Source of the DNA: CAYSPT01 sp964432985
Lineage (GTDB): Bacteria > Muiribacteriota > CAYSPT01
Assembly (NCBI GenBank): GCA_964432985.1
Contig: CAYSPT010000007.1
Coordinates: forward strand, 58,504 to 122,503
Direction: 5' to 3'
Length of the DNA stretch: 64,000 bases
Shown here: positions 45,001-54,220 of the stretch, one piece after another
How positions within the stretch are numbered: position 1 is the first letter of the stretch
Layout: each line of letters starts with the position of its first letter
Program-made: the position numbers and the translations under genes
Notes under the pieces: model-generated
The model's database searches: none
Told to the model about the DNA's origin: nothing
What the model saw: only the letters and a program-made list of their open reading frames with translations

Positions 45001-48000
45001 GCCTCTATTGACGAAGTGAGAATCTGGGACACGGCCCTCACGGCGGAGCAGATCCGGGCCTGGATGTACCGGGAGATAGACCTGACGCACCCGGCCATAG
45101 GCAATCTCATCTCCTATTACTCCTTCAACGAAGGCAGCGGCACTACCGCCGCCGATACGGTGAACGGCAACGACGGCACCCTGACCGACATGGCGGAAGA
45201 CGACTGGATCGCCTCCGCCGCCGGCAGCCAGTGGACCGTCGCCGGAACACCTCTGATCGGGACCATGGTGGGCAGCGACCAGGACGGAACCAGCATTTCG
45301 GGCACCGACTGGAATTCAGACATTACTTTTTCCATCGTATCCCAGCCGGAAAAGGGAACGGTCAGCGTGGGCTCCGGGAACCATTTTATCTATGCCCCCG
45401 CCCCCTACGTAACCGGTATCGACTCGTTCGAGTACAGGCTCAATGACGGGACTATTGACTCTAACACGGGTACCGTCACCATCACCATTGGCGAGGCGGG
45501 CGATCCGCCGGTAGCCGGGTTCGGCGAAGTCCTGGATTTCGATGGTGTGAACGATTACGTGGACGTGGGCACGCTGGACGGTTTCAGCGATGCCGTTTCG
45601 GTGGAAGCCTGGGTCAAGTTTAATAGCTTTGTAGGGCCTGGAAACAAAGGCTATATGCGGATCATCGGTTTCGGGCAGGGAGCGGACAATGATAATGTCA
45701 TGCTGACAATAGTCGGGACAAGCGGCCAGCCTGGCTTCGAGCTCTACCAAGGCGGTGCCAGGCATGGAATACGGACTTCTACCGTTCTCAACACCGGTGA
45801 ATGGTACCATCTGGCTGCCGTCACTGACGGAACCAATGGTTCGATTTTCATCAACGGAATCGCCCAACCTCTTTCCCTTAAGGTAGTAGCTGATGTATTT
45901 ACCTCTCTTGACGGTGGTCCCACCTCGGCTGAGTGTGTCGGTGCTTCTGATGTTTCACGCACGTCAAGTTTCATTGGACGTTCAAACTGGTCCGGGGATG
46001 CGTATGCCGATGCTCAGATGGACGAGGTCAGGGTATGGAACACGGCCCTGACGCAGGAGCAGATCCAGGCCTGGATATACCGCGAGGTGGACACCACCCA
46101 CCCCGCTGTCCAGAACCTGGTGGGATACTGGAAGTTCGATGAAGGCGGCGGAACCATTGCCGACGATTATTCGGGCAACGGCAACCACGGCACGCTGGTC
46201 AACATGGCAGCCGGCTACCGGGCAGTTTCGGCTACCGCAGGCAGTTTCGGGCAGGCCCTGGCCTTCGATGGGGTGAACGACCGGGTCCGGCTGGCTGAAA
46301 CAGCCCTGGACGAGCTTGATTCGTTCAGCGTGTCGTTCACTTTTAAGACTTTTGATACGCGGGAATTCCATCATTTTATTTCAGCGGCCAACGCCAGCAC
46401 CGTCAACGAGTTCATTGTTGCTCTGAATAACGGCTCACTGAGGCTTTATCTCGGAGGGACCAGACACGATCCCACCACTTTCACCATGCACGACGGGGAC
46501 TGGCACCGGTTGACCGTGACCCGTTCCGGAAATACGGTCAGATCGTATACTGATGGGATACTTATCGATACCTGGAGCGGAGCCCCCACAGGTGCTGTCT
46601 CGGTATCTGCCAACGGTCTCTGGCTGGGGGGAGACCAGGATTCCATCGGCGGTGGTTGGGAATCCAGTCAACAGTTCTGCGGAATTCTCGATGACGTCCA
46701 GATATGGAACACCGCCCTGGACCAGTCCACCATCCAGGAATGGCTTTACATCGAGATCGATTCTTCCCACCCCAACTACGCTAACCTGGTAGCCTATTAC
46801 CGGTTCGAGGAGGAAAGCGGCACCACGGTGATCGATTCAAAAGGGCCCTACCACGGAACCCTTCACAACATGGAAGAGGGCACAGACCGGGTCGAATCAA
46901 CCGTTGCTGCCGCTATCACCACCAGTGAAGACAACCCGGTAAGCGGTTCACTGGTCGGAAGCGATGATGACGGGACATCGGACAGCGGGACGGACTGGCT
47001 GGATACCGTCACCTTCTCTATCGTCTCATCTGGAAGCAAGGGTACTGCTGCTATCACCACCGACAATAATTTCACCTATACACCTGCCACAAACGAGAAT
47101 GGTGTTGATTCATTTACCTACAAGGTGAATGACGGCTCCCAGGATTCAAACACCAGGACAATTAACGTCACCATAAGCGCCGTCAACGACCTCCCCACCG
47201 GTTCGGTCACTATCACCGGGGACGCCACCGAGGATGTAGAGTTGCAGGCAGGCAACACCCTGGCTGATGACGACGGCCTGGGGGAGATTTCGTATCAGTG
47301 GAAACGCGGTGGAAGCGCCATCGATGGCGCCACCGGGAACACCTACACGCTGGGTGACGATGATGTGGGCGCAGTCATCACGGTCACCGCCAGCTACACC
47401 GACGGTCACGAGACCACTGAAAGCGTTACCTCTTCCGCCACTTCCGCTGTAGCCAACGTCAACGATGATCCAGCAGGTTCGGTTTCCATCACCGGCGACG
47501 CCGTAGAGGACGCCACCCTCACCGCCGACACCTCGGGTTTAAGCGACGACGACGGTCTGGGAGACTTCTCCTACCAGTGGCAGGTCTCGGAGGACGGGTC
47601 CTCCAACTGGTCGACCATCAGCGGGGCCAACTCCTTGACCTTCCAGCCGGGTGACGACCAGGTGGGGATGTACCTTTCGGTTGTGGTCAGCTACACCGAC
47701 GGTCACGAAACAGCCGAGAGCGTCACCAGCGGCGCCACCGGCCAGATAAGCAATGTCAATGATGCTCCCTCGGATATCGCCCTGAGCTCCACCACCCTGG
47801 ACAAGAACCAGGGCATTGGCGCGGCCGTCGGCACGTTCACTTCCTCCGATCCCGATATGGGCGACACCCACGGCTACACCCTGGTTTCCGGTGACGGCAG
47901 CACTAACAACGGGCTCTTCACCATCGAGGGCGACGTGCTTAAAACCGCCACCTCCTTCTCCGGCTACAGCGACGGCAGCACGGTGAGTATCAGGGTCAGA

Positions 48001-51000
48001 TCCACCGATAACGGCAGTCCGGTACAGTACCGGGAAGAAGCTTTCACTCTGACGGTGGCCAGCGTGACCATCAGCAACCTGAGCAATTTTTCCGCCACCG
48101 AGCAACAGAACGCCGTCACCGCCGATAACGATGTAAGCATAACCGGCGGCAGCAACTACGCCGACGGGTACCTGTGGTTCAAGCTTGGGGGCGAGACAGG
48201 CACCGAGACCCTGGCCCTCACCAGTTCAGGGAATCCCACCGGCAACGGAGAGATTTCGGTGTCCGGCAGTTCCATCTACCTGGGCACCGGCTCCGGAACC
48301 GCCAAGATCGGCGAAGTGGACGCCACCTATAACGGTCAGAACGGGCAGGATCTCAAGATTCTCTTCTCCACGCCGCTGTCCAATACCGGCTTCGAGTCGG
48401 GGACGACCACCGGCTGGACGATTAACACCAGTTACGGTGGTCGGCCCGGCGACACTCACTCGAGCATCAGTCAATACGCTTCCGTGGTCAGCGAAGACAA
48501 GAGCGAGGGAACCTACTCTCTGAAGCTGGAGATAACCGGCGGCGTCTCGGTGGGGTACGGCACGGCCCACGGTCCCCAGGCCGAAAGCAGCTACTTCGAA
48601 GCCTCGCAGGGGGACATCATCGCTGTTGACTGGCGGGCCGCCCAGACCTCGGACGATTACGATGTCTACGGTTTCCTGGTAGACGACAATACCGGGGGCA
48701 CCGAGTATCAGTTATTCTACTCCCGGGGACAGAGCCGCCCCTGGGGGACAACCGAGACCACGGTGCCGGTGACCAGCGACAAACTCAAGTTCCGCTTCTT
48801 GTGCGGGACCTACGACCGCTCGGGAGGACTGGCCGTCGGATCGTACATGTATGTGGACAATATCCGGGTATTCAGCAGCGACGTGAACGATACCGTTATT
48901 ACCAAAATTGCCCGGCAGGTGACCTACCACGACTCATCGGACACACCGGCCGAGAGCAAGACGCTGCAGGTGGAGGTTCTAACCTATAATGGGGCCCTGG
49001 GAACCGAATCTTTGACCATCACCACCTCCAAGGTCAACGACAGCCCCGCCGGAGCGGTGACGATAGACGGAAGCGCCGTGGAGGATCAGACCCTCACCGT
49101 CAACATCTCAGGTTTAACCGACGCCGACGGGCTGGGCACGCTCTCTTACCAGTGGCAGGTTTCCGCCGACGGATCCACCGGTTGGACCGCTGTGGACGGC
49201 GCCACCACCTCGTCATTTCAGCCGGGGGACAACCAGGTCGGCAAGTACCTGCGGGCTGTGATTACCTACACCGACGGGGAGGGCACCGGCGAGACGGTGC
49301 ACAGTTCAACTACCGCCGCCATTCAAAACATCAATGACACACCTACCGTGGAAGCGGTCATCGGAAACCGGTCCACCGACGAGGATGTTAACATAAACGT
49401 GGATCTGGCCGCCGTCTTCGACGATGCTGACATCGCCGCCGTGGGCGACAGCCTGGCCCTTACCGTGCAGGCCAACACCAACTCGCTGCTGTTCGATTCC
49501 ACGAATATCACGGAGACTACTCTCACCCTGGACCTGGCTGCCAACCAAAACGGTACGGCGGATATCACCGTGCGCGCCACCGACACGGCTCAGGCGTATA
49601 TCGAGGACACTTTTACCGTAACCGTGGCCGACGTCAATGACGCTCCTTCTGTTGCCAGTCAGTTAGCCAATGTGAACCTTGATGAGGACGCTGCAAATGA
49701 ACCAGTGAGCCTGACCGGCGCCTTTTCGGACGTTGACATCGTCACCAACAGCGACTCCCTGCAGTTGGCCGTGTCCGGCAACACTACTCCTTCCCTGTTT
49801 GACAGCGTTACCATCACCGATGAAACGCTGACCATCGACCTGTCACAACACCAGAACGGTTCGTCGGACATCACCGTAATGGCCACGGACACCTTTGGTG
49901 TCACCGTGGAGCAGACGTTTACCGTAACCGTAGCAGCGGTGAACGACAACCCGGCGGTAGCCAACGCAATCACGGATGTTAATCTCGATGAAGATGATGC
50001 CTCTGAAAGCTTCAGCGTCGCCGCCGTCTTCGGCGATGCCGACATCGCCACCAACAGCGATTCTCTACTGCTGACCGTAGAGGGCAACACCAACTCTTCC
50101 CTGTTTGACAGCGTGAGTATTAACGGCGGATTATTGGTCCTTGACCTGGCTCAGCATCAGAACGGTTCGGCAGACATCACCGTTCGTGCTACCGACACCG
50201 TCCAGGCTTACATCGAAGACACCTTCAGCGTGACGGTTGGTGCTGTCAATGACACGCCAACGGTTGCCGGCCAATTGGGTGATGTAAACCTGGAAGAGGA
50301 CGCTGCCAACGAACCGGTCGAACTCGCAAGTGCATTCGGTGATGTGGACATCGCTACCAATAGTGACTTGCTGGTGCTGACCGTGTCTGGTAACACCAAT
50401 ACTTCACTGTTTGATGAGTTAACCATCGATGGCGAGATGTTGACTATCGACCTGGCCCAGCACCAGAACGGCACGGCGGACATCACCGTGCGGGTCACAG
50501 ACACCTTCGGCGCCACCGTGGAGCAAAGCTTTGGGGTTACCGTGGCGGCGGTCAACGACATACCGGTGGTCGCCGGGCAGATCGCCGGTGTGGTCCTGGA
50601 TGAGGACGCCGCCAATGAGCCGGTGATACTGACCGGAATGTTCGACGACGCGGACATTGCCACCAATAGCGATTCCCTGGTGCTGACCGTGTCCGGCAAC
50701 ACCAACCTGTCGCTGTTCGACGGCGTGACCATCGCCGGCGAGACGCTGACCATCGACCTGGCCCAGCACCAGAACGGAATAGCAGACATCATAGTCAGGG
50801 CGACGGACACTCTCGGAGCCACCGTAGAACAAACCTTCGGGATTACCATCGAAGCGGTCAACGACGCCCCGGTGGTGGCGGTAAACACCGGCGCCACCAC
50901 TACCGAAGGCGGATCGGTGATCATCACGCCACTCATGCTCGAAGAAGGTGATGTCGACGACAATGGGACCGGGTTGGTTTACACTGTAACACAGACGGTA

Positions 51001-53994
51001 ACGACACCTGACAGCAGCCTCAAGCTCAACGGTGTTCCGGTAAATAACAATGACATCTTCACACAGGATGACATCGATAATTACCGCCTGGTATTCCAGC
51101 ACGGCGGCGGAGAGCAAACCGCCGATTCGTTTTCCTTCACCCTTGCGGACGGCGGTGAAGACGGAGCAGGAACGGTTCCGGGATCTTTCTCTTTCACGGT
51201 CAACCCGGTGAATGATGCTCCCACCATCACCGCCGGTGGCACCCTGGCCTACACCGGAGGAGAGGCCCCTTCGCTGATCGACACCTCTATCACCCTGGCG
51301 GACACGGATGACACCACGCTGGCCGGGGCAACCGTCACTATCAGCCGCAATTTCCAGCCTGGTGAAGACATGCTCGATGTCCAGGCCCCGAGCGGGATAA
51401 CATCAAGTTTCGATGGATCATTGGGCGTGCTGACATTGTCAAACATTTCCTCCCCGGTTTCCCTCAGTGATTATCAGGACGCCCTACAGTCCGTGACCTA
51501 TTTCAACCAGAACTCCGACAACCCCTCGGTGGTGCCCCGGACGGTAACCTTCACAATTAACGACGGCCTTCTGTTAGCCTCGGCCCGGGCCACCGTCTAC
51601 GTGTCCGACCTGGCGCCCCCGCGGATCGTCGGACTTGATCCGGTGGATGACAATGGCAATGGCCGACTGGAAAAGGTGGTATTCACCTTTTCCGAACCGC
51701 TCAAAGAGGGAGGGGAAGATATCAGTGATTGGGTACTGATCGACGCCGACGGGCAGACCGACCTGCTGGACGGTCTCGAAGACTCGGCGGTTTCCATCAG
51801 CGGCCGCACCCTGATCATAACCCTGAATGATACCGCAGGTACCGACGGCCCCCCGCTGTACGCTTACCGGGACGACGGGAGAGGCGGCCGCCTCAAGGAC
51901 GCGGTCAGCAACCGTCTGACGGACGTTATCGTCGCCTCCAACCATCCTCCGGTGGCCGACGCCGGGGAAGACCAGGAAACCGAACCCGTGCTCATCTGGC
52001 TCGACGGTACGGGCAGCACCGACGAGGACAAACATCTCCTTTACTACGAGTGGACCCAGACGGACGGGCCCATCTCTCTTGGAATCACCGGCGCTACCGA
52101 CGGCCGGATCTCCTTCCCCGGCCGGGCGGTGGGGATCTACGATTTCACTCTGGAGGTGGAGGACGGACTCGGTGCTTCTTCTTCCGACAATGTGTCCGTT
52201 ACCATCCTCAACAGGGAGCCCACGTCCAACGCAGGCCGTGACCGCTCGGTAGTAAAGGACGAAAACACCGACCTGGACATGACGCTCGATGGCAGCAGAA
52301 GCAGTGACGGCAACAGCTACACCGACCCGGACGACTACTCCTGGCACTCGGATATAGATCTGTACAGCTGGGAACAGGTCGAGGGACCGGCGGAGGTGGA
52401 GTTGATCGATCTCGAGACCGTCCAGCCTCTCGGCGAGACGGGGAATCCGGTCGCGGCGCCGGTCGTGGTCTTCGACACCTCCGTGCTCCCCGGGGGCCGG
52501 TACTCCTTCCGCCTGACGGTCACCGACCAGTCGAATACCACCGATACCGACGACATCGTCATAACCATTTTCGATCCCTATGCGAACACCGCTCCCACCG
52601 CCGATGCCGGGGGCGACATCACCGTGTTCACCGGCACTTCTGTGACGTTGAGCGGCCATGAAAGCAAGGATTCCGACGGTGACGATCTCACTTACAACTG
52701 GGCTTTCGAATCGGGGCCATACTCTGTACAATTTTCAGATACCACTGCGGTGCAGCCTTCCTTCACTCCCACTCTGCCGGGAACCTATGTATTCGAGCTG
52801 ACAGTCCATGACGATGAGGATCCGTCTCTCCCGGATCAGGTGCAGGTGCTCGCCGTGGAACCGGAGCAGGAGTACCCGGTGGCCGATATTAGAATTCTGG
52901 GTACCGTGCAGTCAGCCTGGCAAAGCACTGTTGGTGAAGATACCGTCCTGCAGGGGAATGTGCTGGGAGTGGATGATCCGTCCACTGTAGCCTTCTCCTG
53001 GAGCCAACTCGAGGGCCTGGCAGTGTCCATCGTGGATAATACCGTACAGGACCTGACCGTGTCGCCAGTGGAAGCCGGAGTCTACCTCTTTAAGCTGGAC
53101 GTGAGCAAAGGTGATTTCACCGGGGACCCGGCATACGTGTACATAACCGTGATCGGTGAAACCGAACCGCCGGTAGCCGATGCGGGAGATGACCTCACCG
53201 ATGAAGAAGTCGGAGTCCAGGTCTCCCTGGACGGCTCAGGAAGCAGCGACACCGACGGAGACGATTTAACCTACACCTGGGTCCAGGTGGATGGCCCCAC
53301 GGTTATCCTGTACGATGCGGACACAGTAAGTCCTTCTTTCACCCCGCCGGTAACCGAGACCTACCAGTTCCAGATGGTAGCCTTCGACGGCACCTATGAT
53401 AGTCTTCCCGACCTGGTGAACGTGGTGGCCAACAGTGAAGACTCCCACGTGCCTGTGGCCGTCATCGTGGAGAAAGAGGTAACCAAGACCATCGGACAAC
53501 CCATCATGATAAGCGGTCTAAACAGTTTTGACGTTGATAACGCCGACAGCCTGAGCTTCCTGTGGGTGCAGAAATCCGGACCGAAGGTGGTGCTGGACGA
53601 TCCCACCAGTCCATATCTCTCTTTCACTCCCACGTATCCAGGTATCTATGTGTTCGAACTCACGGTGGACGACAGCCGTCCCCAGAGTCTTGGTGACGAT
53701 ATTGCAATCACCGTCGGTGAACCAGGATCGTCTGCAGTAACAGGAGACAAGGGTTCGGGCTGTTTCATAGCCACCACCGCCTTCGGAACGCCCATGGCAG
53801 AGGAGATAGAGGTGCTCAGGAACTTCCGCGACCGGTACCTGCTGGGCACCTCTCCCGGGCGCTCTCTGGTGGACTGCTACTACCGCTACTCGCCCCCATT
53901 GGCACGAAAAATACAACAGGACGCTCACTTGAAACACCACGTCCGCACCTGGCTGTCTCCAGCTATCAGAGGCCTGGAGATAGTAAATCCTTAA
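39058..53994 (+). CDS. Giant secreted multi-domain protein (GloVer, LamG, cadherin/Ig-like, PKD, CFI-box C-terminus)
   Basis: 4,978 residues from the ATG at 39058, chosen for AAAAGGAG upstream and the long signal peptide that follows (core AVLLLALLLVSFTLPAAA). Seven GloVer repeats (about 45-430; LYGTTRNGGDNDQGTVFKI). Seven LamG/concanavalin-like domains beginning near nt 40360, 41369, 42337, 43057, 44563, 45505 and 46225 (FDGxxDYxxxG; M(D/E)E(V/I)RIW), alternating with cadherin-like SFTYKVNDG modules and paired Ig-like YQWKRGG modules. Then a cadherin domain (47758), a carbohydrate-binding-like insert (about 48400-48880), five 102-residue repeats (49340-50868), a CSPG-like unit, about six PKD-like domains (51950-53730) and a CFI-box C-terminus (GSGCFIATTAFGTPMAEEIE). 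Expected role: cell-surface adhesin or glycan binder. No peptidase or transmembrane anchor is visible apart from the C-terminal domain. Confidence 0.93.
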   Translation: MITFISSRSTAQKRYNYLPTRLAFSRCSGSTAVLLLALLLVSFTLPAAAEITVLKTFNASDENGYSPYYGALARGMTNEFYGIAGHGGVSDKGTVYEYDPAAQGNEFTVLHKFGSVANDGTNPHSCPIMVGSDLYGTAKVGGSSGHGTIYKIVDLEGMSGGPTYSVAFDFSGGTGGSNPIGAPTYDVMNSALYGTTQYGGTDNKGLIYKVADFDTVPIYTYLHLFAGGADDGRNPWGTLVIDDMHDVLYGTTRNGGDNDQGTVFKIDIDGNNFTLLHDFNDGSVTNDGQDPAAGLTLDTVNSVLYGTTYSGGSGGYGVIFKIANISGTPTYSILHHFTGGSDDGKNPMAPVLLNESTLYGTAAKGGDNGDMGGVVFKIGTDGSGYRNLHEFSDTDGRTPQMGLTLGTDDYLYGATSSGGGTNNYGVLYKTLLNTAPVAGFGNALSFDGTEEYISAGDNLTMSLGGSTDFSITAWVRPAAFSGNNYPVFVRPGNMTGDLDILTMIDGGGAPRFGLSKVDSGSWSWCIAASAITAETWTHLAFVKSGNDLKIYIDGTLDQTTSITGQDALSANEGDGNKYIGANLANGDYFSGKMDEVQVWTTALTAEQIQAWMYRAPDTSHPSYDTGGGTNYLAAYWPFDQVQDMGGEYSTSDPVEFNEGTMNNMDTNNQSTSTVKEWSTDTATPVTGSLPGGDTNGTSDSGTDWKSGLTFSIVSQGSMGTVAIGTGSPPNTFTYTPSGSETGQDSFTYKLNDGLEDSNTATVYVTVTEVANQTPVAGFGTALDFDGENDYIQIPDNESLHLTGSFTMEFWFKSGDVSQNNTYLISKNAGNGDQWAVIYEYRDNKIELTAANGGIIGTSPRDYSAITVNDTDWHHVTYTYDQTTLKGYLDGTLVLSETVSFTLTALTGVPLYLGCSTPSAGNYVDGSMDEIRIWDTALPQEQIQNWMYRSVDQTHPAVGNMVAYYTFNEGSGTTVADPVNGNNGTLTNMAEEDWITSTAGSEWTATENTPLFGYLVGSDQDGTSSATADWLSAITFEIVDYPDKAEVKLGAGNSFIFTPNVAQSGAVSFTYRVSDGTAESAKGTVGVTIEAVNDTPVAGFGNALDFDGTDDYVDVGTLDGLSGAVSVEAWVKFDEMARYDRIVDFGQGEADDNILVYVGQYNGIVFQIRVGAEYHLIETASTLETACWYHVAAVTDGTNGSVFINGEPQPLALRDVNGTVTTFNDGRTSATLTGATDVGSRQSCFIGRSNWTGPACFDGQMDEVRIWNTALTQEQIQAWMYREGDISHPAGMTLAGYWKFNESGGLTAYDYTGEANHGTLVNMDAGHRADPASADAFGEALQFDGVDDRVQLAGGALNNLDAFTLSFRLKTAHASADRHFFSAANSSQYNEILIGLTLGSPQILVKGSAYDPNVTAVNDGQWHQVAVTRSESTVKCYIDGILDFTWTEAPTGTLSVDTGGLWLGGDQDSVGGGWSESQQFHGFLDDVQIWNAALDQGTIRDWMDYEIDSSHPNYDNLVAYYQFDEGSGTTVTDSKGSYDGTLSNMEEAADWVSSTIADSFSTTEDNAVSGHLVGSDDDGTSDSGTDWLNTVTFSIVSAGSKGTAEITADNSFTYTPTSNENGSDTFTYKVNDGTQDSSTRTVSVSISAVNDAPTGSVTISGTPTEDQTLTAGNTLADDDGMGNVSYQWKRGGNVIDGATNDTYSLGDDDVGAAITVTASYTDGNSTAESVTSSPTSAITNVNDNPTGTVTISGTAMAGQILTSITSEIADLDGLGTFSYQWKRGGDPIDGATDGTYTLVEDDVGSTITVTASYTDGNGTPESVTSAPTAEVAPANLPPTAGFGSALEFDGVNDFVSANMGTGTFSSQVTMEFWVNYHDLVGQQNLARLSNTEGSAIRFVPYKTTGNKLAFYLANGTGSTAVVTDFSVAAGTWYHCTFTYDGTTAGVYVNGSLADSQEYSGMVMSNVSQGLDIGADDGSYYTKASIDEVRIWDTALTAEQIRAWMYREIDLTHPAIGNLISYYSFNEGSGTTAADTVNGNDGTLTDMAEDDWIASAAGSQWTVAGTPLIGTMVGSDQDGTSISGTDWNSDITFSIVSQPEKGTVSVGSGNHFIYAPAPYVTGIDSFEYRLNDGTIDSNTGTVTITIGEAGDPPVAGFGEVLDFDGVNDYVDVGTLDGFSDAVSVEAWVKFNSFVGPGNKGYMRIIGFGQGADNDNVMLTIVGTSGQPGFELYQGGARHGIRTSTVLNTGEWYHLAAVTDGTNGSIFINGIAQPLSLKVVADVFTSLDGGPTSAECVGASDVSRTSSFIGRSNWSGDAYADAQMDEVRVWNTALTQEQIQAWIYREVDTTHPAVQNLVGYWKFDEGGGTIADDYSGNGNHGTLVNMAAGYRAVSATAGSFGQALAFDGVNDRVRLAETALDELDSFSVSFTFKTFDTREFHHFISAANASTVNEFIVALNNGSLRLYLGGTRHDPTTFTMHDGDWHRLTVTRSGNTVRSYTDGILIDTWSGAPTGAVSVSANGLWLGGDQDSIGGGWESSQQFCGILDDVQIWNTALDQSTIQEWLYIEIDSSHPNYANLVAYYRFEEESGTTVIDSKGPYHGTLHNMEEGTDRVESTVAAAITTSEDNPVSGSLVGSDDDGTSDSGTDWLDTVTFSIVSSGSKGTAAITTDNNFTYTPATNENGVDSFTYKVNDGSQDSNTRTINVTISAVNDLPTGSVTITGDATEDVELQAGNTLADDDGLGEISYQWKRGGSAIDGATGNTYTLGDDDVGAVITVTASYTDGHETTESVTSSATSAVANVNDDPAGSVSITGDAVEDATLTADTSGLSDDDGLGDFSYQWQVSEDGSSNWSTISGANSLTFQPGDDQVGMYLSVVVSYTDGHETAESVTSGATGQISNVNDAPSDIALSSTTLDKNQGIGAAVGTFTSSDPDMGDTHGYTLVSGDGSTNNGLFTIEGDVLKTATSFSGYSDGSTVSIRVRSTDNGSPVQYREEAFTLTVASVTISNLSNFSATEQQNAVTADNDVSITGGSNYADGYLWFKLGGETGTETLALTSSGNPTGNGEISVSGSSIYLGTGSGTAKIGEVDATYNGQNGQDLKILFSTPLSNTGFESGTTTGWTINTSYGGRPGDTHSSISQYASVVSEDKSEGTYSLKLEITGGVSVGYGTAHGPQAESSYFEASQGDIIAVDWRAAQTSDDYDVYGFLVDDNTGGTEYQLFYSRGQSRPWGTTETTVPVTSDKLKFRFLCGTYDRSGGLAVGSYMYVDNIRVFSSDVNDTVITKIARQVTYHDSSDTPAESKTLQVEVLTYNGALGTESLTITTSKVNDSPAGAVTIDGSAVEDQTLTVNISGLTDADGLGTLSYQWQVSADGSTGWTAVDGATTSSFQPGDNQVGKYLRAVITYTDGEGTGETVHSSTTAAIQNINDTPTVEAVIGNRSTDEDVNINVDLAAVFDDADIAAVGDSLALTVQANTNSLLFDSTNITETTLTLDLAANQNGTADITVRATDTAQAYIEDTFTVTVADVNDAPSVASQLANVNLDEDAANEPVSLTGAFSDVDIVTNSDSLQLAVSGNTTPSLFDSVTITDETLTIDLSQHQNGSSDITVMATDTFGVTVEQTFTVTVAAVNDNPAVANAITDVNLDEDDASESFSVAAVFGDADIATNSDSLLLTVEGNTNSSLFDSVSINGGLLVLDLAQHQNGSADITVRATDTVQAYIEDTFSVTVGAVNDTPTVAGQLGDVNLEEDAANEPVELASAFGDVDIATNSDLLVLTVSGNTNTSLFDELTIDGEMLTIDLAQHQNGTADITVRVTDTFGATVEQSFGVTVAAVNDIPVVAGQIAGVVLDEDAANEPVILTGMFDDADIATNSDSLVLTVSGNTNLSLFDGVTIAGETLTIDLAQHQNGIADIIVRATDTLGATVEQTFGITIEAVNDAPVVAVNTGATTTEGGSVIITPLMLEEGDVDDNGTGLVYTVTQTVTTPDSSLKLNGVPVNNNDIFTQDDIDNYRLVFQHGGGEQTADSFSFTLADGGEDGAGTVPGSFSFTVNPVNDAPTITAGGTLAYTGGEAPSLIDTSITLADTDDTTLAGATVTISRNFQPGEDMLDVQAPSGITSSFDGSLGVLTLSNISSPVSLSDYQDALQSVTYFNQNSDNPSVVPRTVTFTINDGLLLASARATVYVSDLAPPRIVGLDPVDDNGNGRLEKVVFTFSEPLKEGGEDISDWVLIDADGQTDLLDGLEDSAVSISGRTLIITLNDTAGTDGPPLYAYRDDGRGGRLKDAVSNRLTDVIVASNHPPVADAGEDQETEPVLIWLDGTGSTDEDKHLLYYEWTQTDGPISLGITGATDGRISFPGRAVGIYDFTLEVEDGLGASSSDNVSVTILNREPTSNAGRDRSVVKDENTDLDMTLDGSRSSDGNSYTDPDDYSWHSDIDLYSWEQVEGPAEVELIDLETVQPLGETGNPVAAPVVVFDTSVLPGGRYSFRLTVTDQSNTTDTDDIVITIFDPYANTAPTADAGGDITVFTGTSVTLSGHESKDSDGDDLTYNWAFESGPYSVQFSDTTAVQPSFTPTLPGTYVFELTVHDDEDPSLPDQVQVLAVEPEQEYPVADIRILGTVQSAWQSTVGEDTVLQGNVLGVDDPSTVAFSWSQLEGLAVSIVDNTVQDLTVSPVEAGVYLFKLDVSKGDFTGDPAYVYITVIGETEPPVADAGDDLTDEEVGVQVSLDGSGSSDTDGDDLTYTWVQVDGPTVILYDADTVSPSFTPPVTETYQFQMVAFDGTYDSLPDLVNVVANSEDSHVPVAVIVEKEVTKTIGQPIMISGLNSFDVDNADSLSFLWVQKSGPKVVLDDPTSPYLSFTPTYPGIYVFELTVDDSRPQSLGDDIAITVGEPGSSAVTGDKGSGCFIATTAFGTPMAEEIEVLRNFRDRYLLGTSPGRSLVDCYYRYSPPLARKIQQDAHLKHHVRTWLSPAIRGLEIVNP
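42337..47180 (+). repeat. 3.17-kb super-repeat inside the giant gene
   Basis: The module order cadherin-like, LamG, LamG, cadherin-like, Ig-like, Ig-like occurs twice with equal spacing: LamG starts at 42337 and 43057 recur at 45505 and 46225 (3,168 bp apart each). Protein segments correspond, for example VDVGTLDGLSGAVSVEAWVK and VDVGTLDGFSDAVSVEAWVK. This is a segmental duplication followed by point divergence. Confidence 0.8.
49340..50868 (+). repeat. Five tandem 306-bp repeats in the giant gene
   Basis: Five consecutive 102-residue cadherin-like units, starting near 49340, 49646, 49952, 50258 and 50564. Units 2-5 share NLDEDAANEPV-, DIATNSDSL-, LTIDLAQHQNG- and VTVAAVND-like segments. Unit 1 is the most divergent. 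Confidence 0.85.
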
Positions 53995-54041
53995 TAATTC
54001 TAGAGGCAAGTATTTGGGTGATCCGCAGGTTTCGTGTCGGA

Positions 54042-54163
54042 GGTTACGCTAACATTCGTTACCGAAATGGAGCGAAGCAAGAAGCAGATGTTTGAGCCAG
54101 GATGGCGAGTTCTGCGTACAGGATGTACACGCTCGCTGAACGAAGTTTAAGAATGTCGTAACC
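54042..54163. repeat. Inverted-repeat element downstream of the giant gene
   Basis: Arms GGTTACGCTAACATTC (54042-54057) and GAATGTCGTAACC (54151-54163) pair with a three-base bulge and enclose about 93 bp. The interior holds further short inverted stretches (GTAC/GTAC; GAGCGAAG versus CTCGCT/CGAAG). No open frame is present. It could be a non-autonomous mobile element, a REP cluster or a 3' RNA structure for the giant transcript. Confidence 0.45.
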
Positions 54164-54220
54164 GGAGACTATAATACCGAAGGATTACGCAAATGCCAGT
54201 CCTGGAAATTTATTCAGTGT

